Below are positions 8,062 to 16,627 of a DNA stretch of 64,000 nt, piece by piece (position 1 is the first letter of the stretch; every line of letters begins with the position of its first letter). The DNA lies in contig NZ_JADOEQ010000006.1 in NCBI RefSeq assembly GCF_016745255.1, positions 124,001 through 188,000 on the forward strand, written 5' to 3'. The translations under genes and the position numbers were made by a program. Under the pieces are notes generated by a model. That model worked only from the letters and a program-made list of their open reading frames with translations. It ran no database searches and was not told the origin of the DNA. The DNA is from Enterococcus sp. BWR-S5. Its GTDB lineage: Bacteria > Bacillota > Bacilli > Lactobacillales > Enterococcaceae.

Positions 8062-9480
8062 ATGAAAAAAGGACAGAAACAACGTTTGTTACTTGGTATA
8101 GGTGTATTATTAATCGTAGTAATTCTTGGTGGGCTTGGCTTTTACAAGTTCAGCAGTCAACAGCAGAAATTCGTAGGTGAGTGGAAGCTGCGCGGATCGG
8201 ATTTGATTGAACAGAAGCTGATCATTAATGAAAAAAATGAAGTAACGATGTCGATTTATTCAGAAATCAAAGATTTAACAAAGGATGAAATGAGCTACAC
8301 GTATAGCAATGTCAAAATCAAAGGCAACAAGCTGCGTATCTATGACAATGAGATTTCTGGCTTTAAAAGGTACTTTGAATATGCAAAAGGCTCTGCTCTA
8401 GAAAGTAGTTTTCAAGAGATTGCCCGTGAAACGGTAAAGACAGATTTTGGCGCCTTGTCTGATAAGGAAATTGATCGCTATATTACGATTGATGAGAACC
8501 GATTCACGGCAAAAATTGATGATCCAAAGGTCATAAAGAAGCTGTTGGAAGATGAATTACCGGAAACAGGAAACGTACTTACATTTACCTTGAGCAAAAA
8601 TGGTGAGCGTTTAAGCAATGGTAAAGAAGTATACATTCGACAATCTAAAAAGACTGCTGACAGCAGTAAAGAAACGATTGAAACAACATCCAGTGAGACC
8701 TACGAATCCTTCTCAGAAGAAATTGATATTATCAAGACGATTGAATCGACTACGGTTGAGGAAGAATGGATTTATGAACCGGATAAGTTTGCGTACTACT
8801 TCTTAATTCTTGAGGATCAGGACAAAAGAGAACAGTTCATCGAAGAGAATGTCGCAGAGGAAGCACAGGAAATGTTTAAAAAGCATCTGAAGGATAAAGC
8901 CGTTTATCAAGGGGCTATATTGGATGATATTTATTCAGACCAGCGTATGTTTACAGAGGATGATACAGATTATTTCTATCAAATTGTTTCTGTTCAGGAG
9001 AATGTTGAGTATGTTCTTTTAAAGGACAAGGATGAAAAAATCCTAGATGTTTTTGGTGCCGGTTGGACGGAAACAGATAAAGAAAAAATCAAAGAATTGG
9101 ATATATTTGTCAGAGTCAGACCTGTCATGACCTTGAAATATTTTGTTATCTATTACCTGATTGAACAGGATACAGACGAACGTAGAGCTACGATTGCCGA
9201 TAATAAAGAGTACGCTACAGAAAGCTGTCAAGAGCTGCTGCTGGCACATGTCGATGAAGAGTTCGCTGATTTTTCTGCCGGTACTTGGTACTATTCAGAA
9301 TTTAGTGATGGCTCTTTTGCAATGATTATCAATGACTCTGATGATAACTCTGTCTACATCATGAAATTGAATGATGACTCTCAATTGACGAATGTGTATG
9401 GCGGCAGCTTTGAAGCCTTGTCTGAGGATGAACGGGCTTATATCATGGAGAATAAAAGTGAACTGATTACTGTATTCTAA
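8062..9480 (+). CDS. Membrane-anchored extracellular protein of unknown function
   Basis: This protein of 472 residues has a short basic N-terminus and one transmembrane segment (about residues 9-28), then a large hydrophilic, probably extracellular part. Residues about 35-185 form a beta-rich region beginning KFVGEWKLRGSDLIEQKLIINE, a lipocalin-like opening. A Ser/Thr/Glu-rich linker (about 190-235) follows, then a C-terminal acidic domain. I do not recognise a named family. The close spacing to the lipoprotein gene and the linker suggest a cell-surface pair. No clear terminator was seen after it. Confidence 0.7.
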   Translation: MKKGQKQRLLLGIGVLLIVVILGGLGFYKFSSQQQKFVGEWKLRGSDLIEQKLIINEKNEVTMSIYSEIKDLTKDEMSYTYSNVKIKGNKLRIYDNEISGFKRYFEYAKGSALESSFQEIARETVKTDFGALSDKEIDRYITIDENRFTAKIDDPKVIKKLLEDELPETGNVLTFTLSKNGERLSNGKEVYIRQSKKTADSSKETIETTSSETYESFSEEIDIIKTIESTTVEEEWIYEPDKFAYYFLILEDQDKREQFIEENVAEEAQEMFKKHLKDKAVYQGAILDDIYSDQRMFTEDDTDYFYQIVSVQENVEYVLLKDKDEKILDVFGAGWTETDKEKIKELDIFVRVRPVMTLKYFVIYYLIEQDTDERRATIADNKEYATESCQELLLAHVDEEFADFSAGTWYYSEFSDGSFAMIINDSDDNSVYIMKLNDDSQLTNVYGGSFEALSEDERAYIMENKSELITVF

Positions 9481-9628
9481 ATGAATAAGAATGATTCCGA
9501 CGACTGCTTTTGGCGTAAAGGCAGAAAGAGCCTTCTAGTGATTTTTTTCTAAACAGTAACGGATGTGCAGAAGAGAATCGTCCGAGCAAAAAACTTTTCG
9601 CTTCTATTCAAAAGTGAAAGCTATTTTG

Positions 9629-9658
9629 TTGCACTGAATAGAGTAAGTATATGATAAT
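9629..9658 (+). promoter_or_regulatory. Sigma-A type promoter
   Basis: TTGCAC (9629-9634) and GATAAT (9653-9658) are separated by 18 bp, 28 bp upstream of the VOC gene start. Confidence 0.6.
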
Positions 9659-9686
9659 AAGGAATAAAACTTGGAGGGAAGCGTAA

Positions 9687-10061
9687 ATGTTCACAGAGCA
9701 AGTAAAAATCATGTTGTATGTAAATGATGTTAATGAATCAAGTAATTTCTGGCAAGGTATTGGGTTTATCGAAAAGGAAAGAGATGCAGTTGATGGAACG
9801 ATTGTCGTCGAAATTGCACCAAGTGAGACTTCCTCTACGAGAATCGTCCTGTATGAGCTGGCATTTATTCAGCAACATTCCCCGGAAGTTGCCGGAAATA
9901 CACCATCCTTGATGTTCTTCAGTGAAGACATTACTGGACTGTATAAAGGAATGAAGGAAAAAAATGTAACACTCGGAGATTTGGTTCAGCTTCCTGGTGG
10001 AGAGTTAGTATTTAATTTTGCGGATAATGACGGCAATTATTTTGCTGTATCCGGTCAGTAA
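9687..10061 (+). CDS. VOC superfamily protein
   Basis: This short protein of 124 residues has a glyoxalase/bleomycin-resistance fold: VKIMLYVNDVNESSNFWQGIGF at the start and a terminal beta hairpin ...ELVFNFADNDGNYFAVSG typical of the family. It is not closely related to the VOC gene at 5833. It is monocistronic, with a good promoter (9629), a TTGGAGGGA ribosome site and a strong terminator. The ligand is unknown. The family call is firm; the function is not. Confidence 0.82.
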   Translation: MFTEQVKIMLYVNDVNESSNFWQGIGFIEKERDAVDGTIVVEIAPSETSSTRIVLYELAFIQQHSPEVAGNTPSLMFFSEDITGLYKGMKEKNVTLGDLVQLPGGELVFNFADNDGNYFAVSGQ

Positions 10062-10105
10062 ACGTGGCCAGAAACAGCAGAATGACTATCGAAAAGTGAA
10101 ACGAT

Positions 10106-10154
10106 AAATACTCGGAAACAAGCTGAGCTGTTCAGCCTGTTTCCGAGTATTTTT
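10106..10154 (+). terminator. Terminator of the VOC gene
   Basis: A 19-bp stem with one mismatch (from 10106 and to 10150) is followed by TTTTT. Confidence 0.85.
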
Positions 10155-10365
10155 GAAGAGAAGTCCGCCGTTTATCTGTTAAAACAGCAATCGATGTCAG
10201 GTACCGTAAAACAAAAGGTCAAAAAGGAACCCCCTCAATAGCTATTTCAGAATGTACGAAGTAATATTGAAACTTATTCGTTCAGGTAATGGAAAATAGA
10301 GATGGCTAAATAGGTAGAAAGCCTACATTACTCTTGTGTAATTTCCTACAAGCATAAATCTGGTG

Positions 10366-10427
10366 TTTCGACTTTTCTATTTTATATACTGATGAGGTAT
10401 GAGTAGAAAAGTCGAAGCATTTTTTTA
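10366..10427 (+). terminator. Orphan terminator-like hairpin upstream of trhO
   Basis: A long stem (about 10366-10379 with 10404-10417, one mismatch) is followed by a run of T. No coding gene ends just before it. It could end a small RNA or act as an attenuator in the trhO leader. The rest of 10155-10563 holds nothing else that I could support. Confidence 0.55.
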
Positions 10428-10563
10428 TGTATGAATAATTGAGAACCGGATACTTTTTCTTTTCTATATTTCCAAAGATTGAGTATCTCATACGAATTGC
10501 TTGCTGATTCATAAGGACATGAAGTCAGAGAGCTATCTTATTATTAGATAAAGGGGAATTACA

Positions 10564-11505
10564 ATGAATTACCAAGTGCTTTTATATTACCAATACACAA
10601 CGATCGAAGATCCTGAACTGTTTGCGAAGGAACATCTGGCATTTTGTCAATCGTTGCACTTAAAGGGCAGAATTTTGGTGGCAAATGAAGGAATTAATGG
10701 GACACTATCAGGAACAGTAGAAGAAACAAATCAATATATGGAGACGATGCTTGCGGATGAACGATTCAAGGATACTTTTTTTAAGGTGGATTTTGCGGAA
10801 GAGCATGCCTTCAAAAAATTGTTTGTTCGTCCAAGAAAAGAGCTGGTTGCTCTGAATTTAGAGGATGATGTTGATCCTTTGGAACTGACCGGGCAATACT
10901 TAGATCCTGAAGCGTTTCGGGAAGCGCTGATTGATGAAAACACGATTGTTTTAGATGCTAGAAATGATTATGAGTATGACTTGGGTCATTTTCGCGGGGC
11001 AGTTCGTCCTGATATTCGTAACTTCAGAGAATTGCCACAATGGATTCGTGAAAATAAAGAACTGTTTATGGATAAAAAAGTCGTTACTTACTGCACAGGA
11101 GGAATTCGCTGTGAGAAGTTTTCCGGCTGGCTGTTGCGTGAGGGCTTTGAGGATGTAGCTCAGCTTCACGGCGGTATTGCAAATTATGGTCGAGATGCAA
11201 AAACACAGGGCGAGTTCTGGGATGGAAAAATGTACGTGTTTGATGAGCGAATCAGTGTTGAAATCAATAAAGTGGATAAGCAAATCATCGGGAAGGATTG
11301 GTTCGATGGGACTCCATGTGAACGGTATGTCAACTGCTCTAATCCTTATTGCAACAGGCAAATCCTTGCTTCCGAAGAAAATGAAGCAAAACATTTAGGC
11401 GGCTGTTCACCGGAATGTAGTCAGCATCCTGCAAATCGCTATGTGCAGACACATCACTTGAGTGAGGAAGAAGCGGAAAAACGATTGGCTGAGCTGATAA
11501 AATAA
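10564..11505 (+). CDS. trhO: tRNA uridine(34) hydroxylase, rhodanese-like
   Basis: This protein of 313 residues has an N-terminal UPF0176 acylphosphatase-like domain (about 1-95), a central rhodanese domain (about 115-215) and a C-terminal Cys-rich extension. The active-site loop is CTGGIRC with Cys177 and Cys183, as in E. coli YceA/TrhO, which hydroxylates U34 of certain tRNAs in an oxygen-dependent way on the path to 5-methoxyuridine. The extension carries [16 protein letters not shown] and [13 protein letters not shown], a probable metal-binding cluster. The length is that of the Firmicute members. It is monocistronic with an AAAGGGG ribosome site. Confidence 0.92.
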   Translation: MNYQVLLYYQYTTIEDPELFAKEHLAFCQSLHLKGRILVANEGINGTLSGTVEETNQYMETMLADERFKDTFFKVDFAEEHAFKKLFVRPRKELVALNLEDDVDPLELTGQYLDPEAFREALIDENTIVLDARNDYEYDLGHFRGAVRPDIRNFRELPQWIRENKELFMDKKVVTYCTGGIRCEKFSGWLLREGFEDVAQLHGGIANYGRDAKTQGEFWDGKMYVFDERISVEINKVDKQIIGKDWFDGTPCERYVNCSNPYCNRQILASEENEAKHLGGCSPECSQHPANRYVQTHHLSEEEAEKRLAELIK

Positions 11506-11627
11506 GAGAGTGACTTACTCTTTATGGTAAAATAAATTGGGTGGCGAAGGAATCTGGGGAATGATTTTTTCGCTGCTTTTTTTGTATTGCTATAAGCTCC
11601 TTAGCTTGGCGATAGGCTTTTTTCTTA

Positions 11628-11656
11628 TTGACTGGATGTATAAAATCAAGTATAGT
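11628..11656 (+). promoter_or_regulatory. Promoter of the metY-metA T-box transcript
   Basis: TTGACT (11628-11633), 17-bp spacer, TATAGT (11651-11656). Transcription would start near 11663, giving a leader of about 365 nt to metY. Confidence 0.8.
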
Positions 11657-11662
11657 GTATGC

Positions 11663-11966
11663 AATAACATAGGTTATGCGCGTTGAAAAGAAGAGTACAG
11701 ATTGACGAATTTTAAAGAGAGCTTCGATAGGTGAGAAGAAGCAGAGGAAGCAATTTGGAAGATGGTCTTTGAGCAAGTGGTCGTGAGTCGTTACGATAAA
11801 CGGTCAACGGGAATGCCCGTTACAGCATGACAGTATTGATGAGAGCTTTATTTCATTTGTACTGATGGAGGCTGCAGCTGTAAAGCTGTAGTAAAAAAAG
11901 GTGGTAACACGGAGTTCAGGCTCCCGTCCTTTTCTGTAATTTTACGGAAAAGACGGGAGCTTTTTG
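11663..11966 (+). promoter_or_regulatory. T-box riboswitch
   Basis: The leader contains the conserved T-box element AGGTGGTAACACGG (11899-11912) that pairs with the uncharged tRNA acceptor end. It is followed by a strong terminator stem (about 11920-11960) with TTTTT, and the antiterminator/terminator overlap is as in other T-boxes. Stem I features (AGAGAG...GGTGAGAAGAAGC) occupy about 11714-11745. Uncharged tRNA would favour readthrough into metY-metA. The specifier is expected to be the Met codon AUG from gene context; candidates occur in the leader, but I could not place it with certainty. Confidence 0.88.
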
Positions 11967-12027
11967 CTTATCGTAATTTTCAAAAGTAACCAAAAAATGA
12001 AGCAGAAAAATCATGGAGGGATTAATT

Positions 12028-13299
12028 ATGGAATTCGAAACAAAATGTTTACATGCCGGCTATCAGCCGGGAAATGGTGAGCCGCGAGTGGCTCCAATCG
12101 TTCAGAGTACCACGTATACTTATGATTCGACAGAGGAAATTGGCAAGCTATTTGACTTGGAAACGGCAGGGTACTTTTATACTCGGATTGGGAATCCGAC
12201 AACAAATGCTGCAGAGGAAAAAATTGCAGCGTTGGAAGGCGGCGTTGGTGCGCTGTGTACAGCTTCGGGACAAGCGGCAACCTTCTTTGCCATCTTAAAT
12301 ATTTTAGAATCAGGTGACCATCTCGTTTCATCTTCTTATGTTTATGGTGGCACCTTCAATCTTTTCGCCCATACCTTTAGAAAGATGGGTATTGAAGTAA
12401 CGTTTGTCGATCAGACGGCTTCATTGGAGGAGCTAAAAAAAGCGATTCGTCCAAATACTAAAGCTGTTTTTGCTGAAACGATTGCCAATCCAGCCATGCA
12501 TGTTCTCGATATTGAAAAGTTTGCTCAGTTGGCACATGAAGCAGAGCTGCCGTTCATCATTGATAACACCTTTGCGACACCGTATTTCTGTCGACCAATC
12601 GAGTACGGAGCAGATATCGTTATTCACAGTACAACAAAATACTTGGATGGTCATGCGGTCCAAACTGGCGGAGTTATTGTTGACAGCGGGAAGTTCAACT
12701 GGGCCAACGGCAAGTTTCCTCAGCTGAGTGAACCGGATGTGACCTACCATAATTTGGTCTATACAGAGACTTTTGGTGTGGCCGCATACATTACAAAAGC
12801 ACGGGTACAGCTGATGAGAGATTTAGGTGCGACACCTTCGCCGCAAAACTCCTTCCTGCTGAATCTGGGCATGGAGACTTTGGCTGTCAGAATGGATCGT
12901 CATTATCAAAATGCGTTGACTGTTGCTGCATTTTTAAAGGAGCAGGCAGCTGTTTCTTCGGTTACTTACCCTGGTTTAGAAAGCGATCAGAATTATGAGT
13001 TGGCGCAGAAGTATGTGCCAAATGGCTTGTGCGGCGTGATTTCATTTGAGGTAGGCGCCGGCAAAGAAGCTGCGGCGAAATGGCTGGATGCCTTATCACT
13101 TGTTTCTTTGGAAGTCCATGTGGCAGATATACGTACGTGTGCGTTACACCCTGCAACATCGACTCATCGCCAGTTATCCGATGAGGAATTAAAACAAGCC
13201 GGAATCTCTCCGGGATTAATCCGCATTTCTTGTGGAATAGAAAATATCAATGACATTCTTGCCGATTTGAAACAAGCATTTGAACAATTGGAGGCTTAA
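12028..13299 (+). CDS. metY: O-acetylhomoserine sulfhydrylase (aminocarboxypropyltransferase)
   Basis: This protein of 423 residues is a PLP-dependent Cys/Met-metabolism enzyme. It shows YTRIGNPT near the N-terminus, the PLP-binding Asp region IDNTFATPY, and the Schiff-base Lys in HSTTKYLDGH. The length (about 420-430) and the inserted segment after the PLP lysine fit O-acetylhomoserine sulfhydrylase, which makes homocysteine from O-acetylhomoserine and sulfide, rather than the shorter cystathionine synthases. The ATG at 12028 is preferred over 12013 because GGAGGG lies between them. metA follows after 5 bp and both sit behind the T-box. Confidence 0.92.
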   Translation: MEFETKCLHAGYQPGNGEPRVAPIVQSTTYTYDSTEEIGKLFDLETAGYFYTRIGNPTTNAAEEKIAALEGGVGALCTASGQAATFFAILNILESGDHLVSSSYVYGGTFNLFAHTFRKMGIEVTFVDQTASLEELKKAIRPNTKAVFAETIANPAMHVLDIEKFAQLAHEAELPFIIDNTFATPYFCRPIEYGADIVIHSTTKYLDGHAVQTGGVIVDSGKFNWANGKFPQLSEPDVTYHNLVYTETFGVAAYITKARVQLMRDLGATPSPQNSFLLNLGMETLAVRMDRHYQNALTVAAFLKEQAAVSSVTYPGLESDQNYELAQKYVPNGLCGVISFEVGAGKEAAAKWLDALSLVSLEVHVADIRTCALHPATSTHRQLSDEELKQAGISPGLIRISCGIENINDILADLKQAFEQLEA

Positions 13300-13304
13300 G
13301 CATT

Positions 13305-14246
13305 ATGCCAATCAAGTTGATTGAAAACTTTCCTGCAAAGCAGGTGTTGGAACAAGAGAATATCTTTGCAATCGATAATGAGCGGGCAGCAACACAGGAC
13401 ATCCGTCCGTTGAAGCTGTTAATCTTGAATTTGATGCCAAATAAGATTGATACAGAGACACAATTGCTTCGTTTAATCAGTCAAAGTCCTTTGCAAATTG
13501 ATGTTGATTTTTTGAAAATTTCATCGCATGAGCATAAGAATACCAGTGTGACACATTTGGCTCAGTTTTATCTGTCATTTGATGAGATAAAAGATAGAAC
13601 CTATGATGGCATGATTATTACCGGTGCACCTGTGGAACAGCTGCCTTTTGAGGAAGTAAATTATTGGCAGGAATTGATGGAAATCATGGATTGGAGCCAA
13701 ACGAATGTAACCTCTGTTATTCATATTTGTTGGGGAGCTCAAGCGGGCTTGTACCATCACTATCAGGTGGACAAGAGCAGCTATGACAAAAAGCTGTTTG
13801 GGATTTACAGTCAATATCCAACGGGCAATCATCGACTGTTTCGCGGGTTTGATGATCGGTTTGATACCCCGCAGTCTCGGTATACAGGAATCAATGAGAA
13901 GCAGCTTGATTCTAAGCTGATACGTGTGATTGCTGCGAATCCTGAAATTGGCGGGACGATATTGATATCTAATGATGACCACGACATTTTTTTGTTAGGA
14001 CATTTTGAATACGATACAGATTCTTTAAAGCAGGAATACCTTCGCGACCAAGAAAAGGGACTGGCTACTGATTTACCGGAGAATTATTTCATTGAGGACT
14101 CGGTAGAAAAGGGTATATGCAATACTTGGCGCAGTCATGCTCACCTGCTGTATCGCAATTGGTTGAATGATGTTTATCAGCTAACACCGTATGATTTAAA
14201 TGATATAGTGACGATTCAGAAAAAACGTTTAGAAGAGAGAACGTAA
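13305..14246 (+). CDS. metA: Homoserine O-acetyltransferase
   Basis: This protein of 313 residues of the MetA family shows the catalytic Cys142 in IHICWGAQAG, the His/Glu dyad region NDDHDIFLLGHFEYD, and Glu111 in APVEQLPFEEV. In characterised MetA proteins a Glu at this position favours acetyl-CoA and Gly favours succinyl-CoA, so acetylation is expected. This matches the O-acetylhomoserine-using enzyme encoded just upstream. Together the two genes convert homoserine to homocysteine under T-box control. The gene starts 5 bp after metY. Confidence 0.94.
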   Translation: MPIKLIENFPAKQVLEQENIFAIDNERAATQDIRPLKLLILNLMPNKIDTETQLLRLISQSPLQIDVDFLKISSHEHKNTSVTHLAQFYLSFDEIKDRTYDGMIITGAPVEQLPFEEVNYWQELMEIMDWSQTNVTSVIHICWGAQAGLYHHYQVDKSSYDKKLFGIYSQYPTGNHRLFRGFDDRFDTPQSRYTGINEKQLDSKLIRVIAANPEIGGTILISNDDHDIFLLGHFEYDTDSLKQEYLRDQEKGLATDLPENYFIEDSVEKGICNTWRSHAHLLYRNWLNDVYQLTPYDLNDIVTIQKKRLEERT

Positions 14247-14336
14247 ACGTTGGAGAGAGTGGGACAGTCGTAAATCCCGCACTCTTGAAACAAAATTAAC
14301 GGTGCGCCAATATCCGTGTACTTCGAGAATCACAAC

Positions 14337-14389
14337 GAGGACCTTCAATTCTTAACGGTTTACCGCTAGAATTGGAGGTCCTCATTTTT
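14337..14389 (+). terminator. Terminator of metY-metA
   Basis: A GAGGACC... stem of about 17 bp pairs 14337-14354 with 14366-14383 and is followed by TTTTT. A weaker GAGAGTGGGAC hairpin lies at about 14255-14286 just after metA. Confidence 0.8.
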
Positions 14390-14492
14390 AAGAAAAATAG
14401 TTCTATGGCATCTTCTTTTTTTATATAATCATAGATTTATGATTGCTAGAGAGAAACGGATATGCCAAACTAATAGTAAAGAGGTGAAGAGT

Positions 14493-15590
14493 ATGGAAAA
14501 ACTATTTATTAGTCCATCGAAATATGTTCAAGGAGAGCATGTACTTCAGCAAAGCGCGGAGTACTTGAAAGAATTAGGTACGAAGGTACAATTACTCACA
14601 GATTCCTTTGTGTGGGACATGCTGGGAAATGATTATGTGAAGTATCTAAAAGAAGCCGGATTGGATGTTGTCTCGGAGGTGTTTTCCGGCGAGGTATCTT
14701 CAGAGGCGATACAAGAGCTGTCACAGAAGCTGGAGGCTCAACATATCGATGTTCTTGTGGCTTTAGGCGGTGGGAAAATCATCGATTTAGGAAAAGCAAT
14801 TGCCGCGAAGCAGCTGGTGAAGCTAGCAGTTCTTCCTACAACCGCTTCAACGGATGCACCGACCTCATCTGTTTCTGTTCTTTACGAAACAGACGGCCGC
14901 TTTAAGAAATATGACTTCTATTCCAGAAATCCTGAGCTGGTGCTTGTAGATACAGCGGTGATTGTCAACGCTCCTGCACGACTTTTAGCTGCGGGAATTG
15001 CTGACGGGCTTTCAACAGCAATTGAAGCACGAGCTGTTTGGAAAAAACAAGGGGAAAATATTTTGGGAAAAGCACCAACGCTGACTGCTTTGGCTATCGC
15101 AGAGAAATGTGAAGAAGTGTTGTTTACTTATGGCTTACAGGCGATAGAAGATAATAAGAATAGAGTAGTAACACCAGCTTTTGATGCAGTCGTCGAAGCC
15201 AATACTCTGATGAGCGGATTAGGATTTGAGAGCGGCGGACTGGCAGCGGCTCATGCACTGCATAATGGCTTTTCAGCGATTCATGGAAAAGCGGATCAGC
15301 TTCTGCATGGAGAAAAGGTGGCATTCACAACACTCGTTCAGCTTGTTTTGGAGAAGCAATCCAAGCAGACTTTAAAGCGTTATGTCGATTTCTTTCGTAC
15401 ACTTGGTTTACCGACAACTTGTGCAGAAATGGGGATTGAGCTGCAGGATGATACCCAGTTGTTGGCGATTACTCGGCAATCAATGGTTAAAGGAGACAGC
15501 ATGAAGCAAATGCCGATGGAGATAACTGAACAGGATATTGTAGCTGGGATAAGAACACTGGATGATTTTGTTCAAGGCAATTTGGACTAA
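14493..15590 (+). CDS. gldA: Glycerol dehydrogenase-like iron/zinc alcohol dehydrogenase
   Basis: This protein of 365 residues belongs to the GldA family of NAD-dependent group III alcohol dehydrogenases. The nucleotide motif is VALGGGKIIDLGKA, the TTASTDAPTSS loop is present, and metal ligands lie in GIADGLSTAIEAR (Asp), AAHALHNG (His) and LHGEKVAF (His). These enzymes oxidise glycerol to dihydroxyacetone, though several relatives act on other small polyols. I chose the ATG at 14493 because AAAGAGGTGAAGAG precedes it. No kinase or PTS gene for dihydroxyacetone is adjacent, so the physiological substrate is open. Confidence 0.85.
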   Translation: MEKLFISPSKYVQGEHVLQQSAEYLKELGTKVQLLTDSFVWDMLGNDYVKYLKEAGLDVVSEVFSGEVSSEAIQELSQKLEAQHIDVLVALGGGKIIDLGKAIAAKQLVKLAVLPTTASTDAPTSSVSVLYETDGRFKKYDFYSRNPELVLVDTAVIVNAPARLLAAGIADGLSTAIEARAVWKKQGENILGKAPTLTALAIAEKCEEVLFTYGLQAIEDNKNRVVTPAFDAVVEANTLMSGLGFESGGLAAAHALHNGFSAIHGKADQLLHGEKVAFTTLVQLVLEKQSKQTLKRYVDFFRTLGLPTTCAEMGIELQDDTQLLAITRQSMVKGDSMKQMPMEITEQDIVAGIRTLDDFVQGNLD

Positions 15591-15596
15591 AAACTA

Positions 15597-15798
15597 ATTC
15601 TTCCATATATTTCTGGAAAAAAGCTGCGTATTATTGATATTACGATGGAATGCGGGTATTCATTAGAGATTGGTTTTACCCGCTACGTTTCTTCCATTAC
15701 CGGATTTTTGCCTAACGCGTATCGAACAAGCAGTCTGGCAAATGATGCTTGAGTGGGTGAGAGAAAATCAACTGGATTCTTCTAAGCATGGGCTGTAG
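15597..15798 (+). pseudogene. Remnant of an AraC-type regulator
   Basis: Translation of 15597-15752 gives LRIIDITMECGYSLEIGF followed by TRYVSSITGFLPNAYR, the second helix-turn-helix of an AraC/XylS protein. There is no start codon and no first helix-turn-helix. A second overlapping frame continues to 15798 with a coherent stretch, AVWQMMLEWVRENQLD, like the start of an effector-binding domain. This looks like a deleted and frameshifted AraC plus effector-domain regulator left beside gldA. Confidence 0.65.
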
Positions 15799-15818
15799 TT
15801 GTTAGTCATTTAGTTTAT

Positions 15819-15864
15819 AAAAAAACAGAAGCATTTGGGAACACCCAAAATGCTTCTGTTTTTT
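15819..15864. terminator. Bidirectional terminator
   Basis: An A-run, ACAGAAGCATTTGGG / CCAAAATGCTTCTGT stem with a small bulge and a T-run lie between the pseudogene and the convergent glnQ. Confidence 0.85.
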
Positions 15865-15889
15865 ATTTGCTGCTAGTATTTCTTGTTTA

Positions 15890-16627
15890 TCAGATATTCA
15901 ACACTTTATTTAGGAAGTCTTGTGTTCGTTCGTGTTGAGGAGATTCAAAGATTTGTTCCGGTGTTCCATCCTCAAGGAAGTTTCCACCGTCAATAAACAT
16001 TACTCGATTTGCTACTTCTTTTGCAAAGCCCATTTCATGGGTAACGATAACCATCGTCATCCCTTGTTTTGCCAGCTTCTTCATAACGTTTAGTACGTCT
16101 CCAACCATTTCAGGGTCAAGAGCGGAAGTCGGCTCATCGAAGAGCATGATGTCCGGATTCATTGCTAAGGCACGGGCAATGGCGACACGCTGCTTTTGTC
16201 CACCTGACAGAGATTTAGGATAGCTGTCTTTTTTATCCGCCAATCCAACTGTATCTAACAGTTGAATTGCTTTGTCTCTTGCCTCAGAAGGAGTCATTCG
16301 TCCAAGGTCAACAGGAGCCAGAGTGATATTTTCCAGTACAGACAAGTGAGGAAACAGGTTGAAATGCTGGAATACCATTCCAATATGCTGTCTTACTTTA
16401 TTAATATCAGTATTCTTATCAGTCAGATTGGCTCCATCGATGATAATATCACCACTAGTTGCTTCTTCCAATTGGTTCAAGCAACGCAGAAAGGTACTTT
16501 TTCCTGAACCGGAAGGTCCGATGACACAAACAACATCGCCTTCATTGATTGATACGTTAATGTCATTCAACACGGTATTGTCACCGTATTTTTTTACGAG
16601 ATGTTCAACTAGAATTTTTTCAGTCAT
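15890..16627 (-). CDS. glnQ: Glutamine ABC transporter ATPase
   Basis: This protein of 245 residues is a polar amino-acid ABC transporter ATPase. It shows Walker [10 protein letters not shown] (residues 37-45), Q-loop [11 protein letters not shown], signature LSGGQKQR, Walker [13 protein letters not shown], and the switch His in VIVTHEM. It is encoded directly downstream of the fused binding-protein/permease gene with no gap (the stop of that gene abuts this start), so the two form the GlnPQ importer for glutamine, glutamate and possibly asparagine. Confidence 0.93.
   Translation of the reverse strand: MTEKILVEHLVKKYGDNTVLNDINVSINEGDVVCVIGPSGSGKSTFLRCLNQLEEATSGDIIIDGANLTDKNTDINKVRQHIGMVFQHFNLFPHLSVLENITLAPVDLGRMTPSEARDKAIQLLDTVGLADKKDSYPKSLSGGQKQRVAIARALAMNPDIMLFDEPTSALDPEMVGDVLNVMKKLAKQGMTMVIVTHEMGFAKEVANRVMFIDGGNFLEDGTPEQIFESPQHERTQDFLNKVLNI

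Noticed and set aside
10306-10512. Minus-strand frame of 68 residues
   Set aside because: It runs over the hairpin and lacks a ribosome site; the composition looks non-coding.
11522-11776. Minus-strand frame of 84 residues
   Set aside because: It overlaps the metY promoter and T-box leader and has no support of its own.
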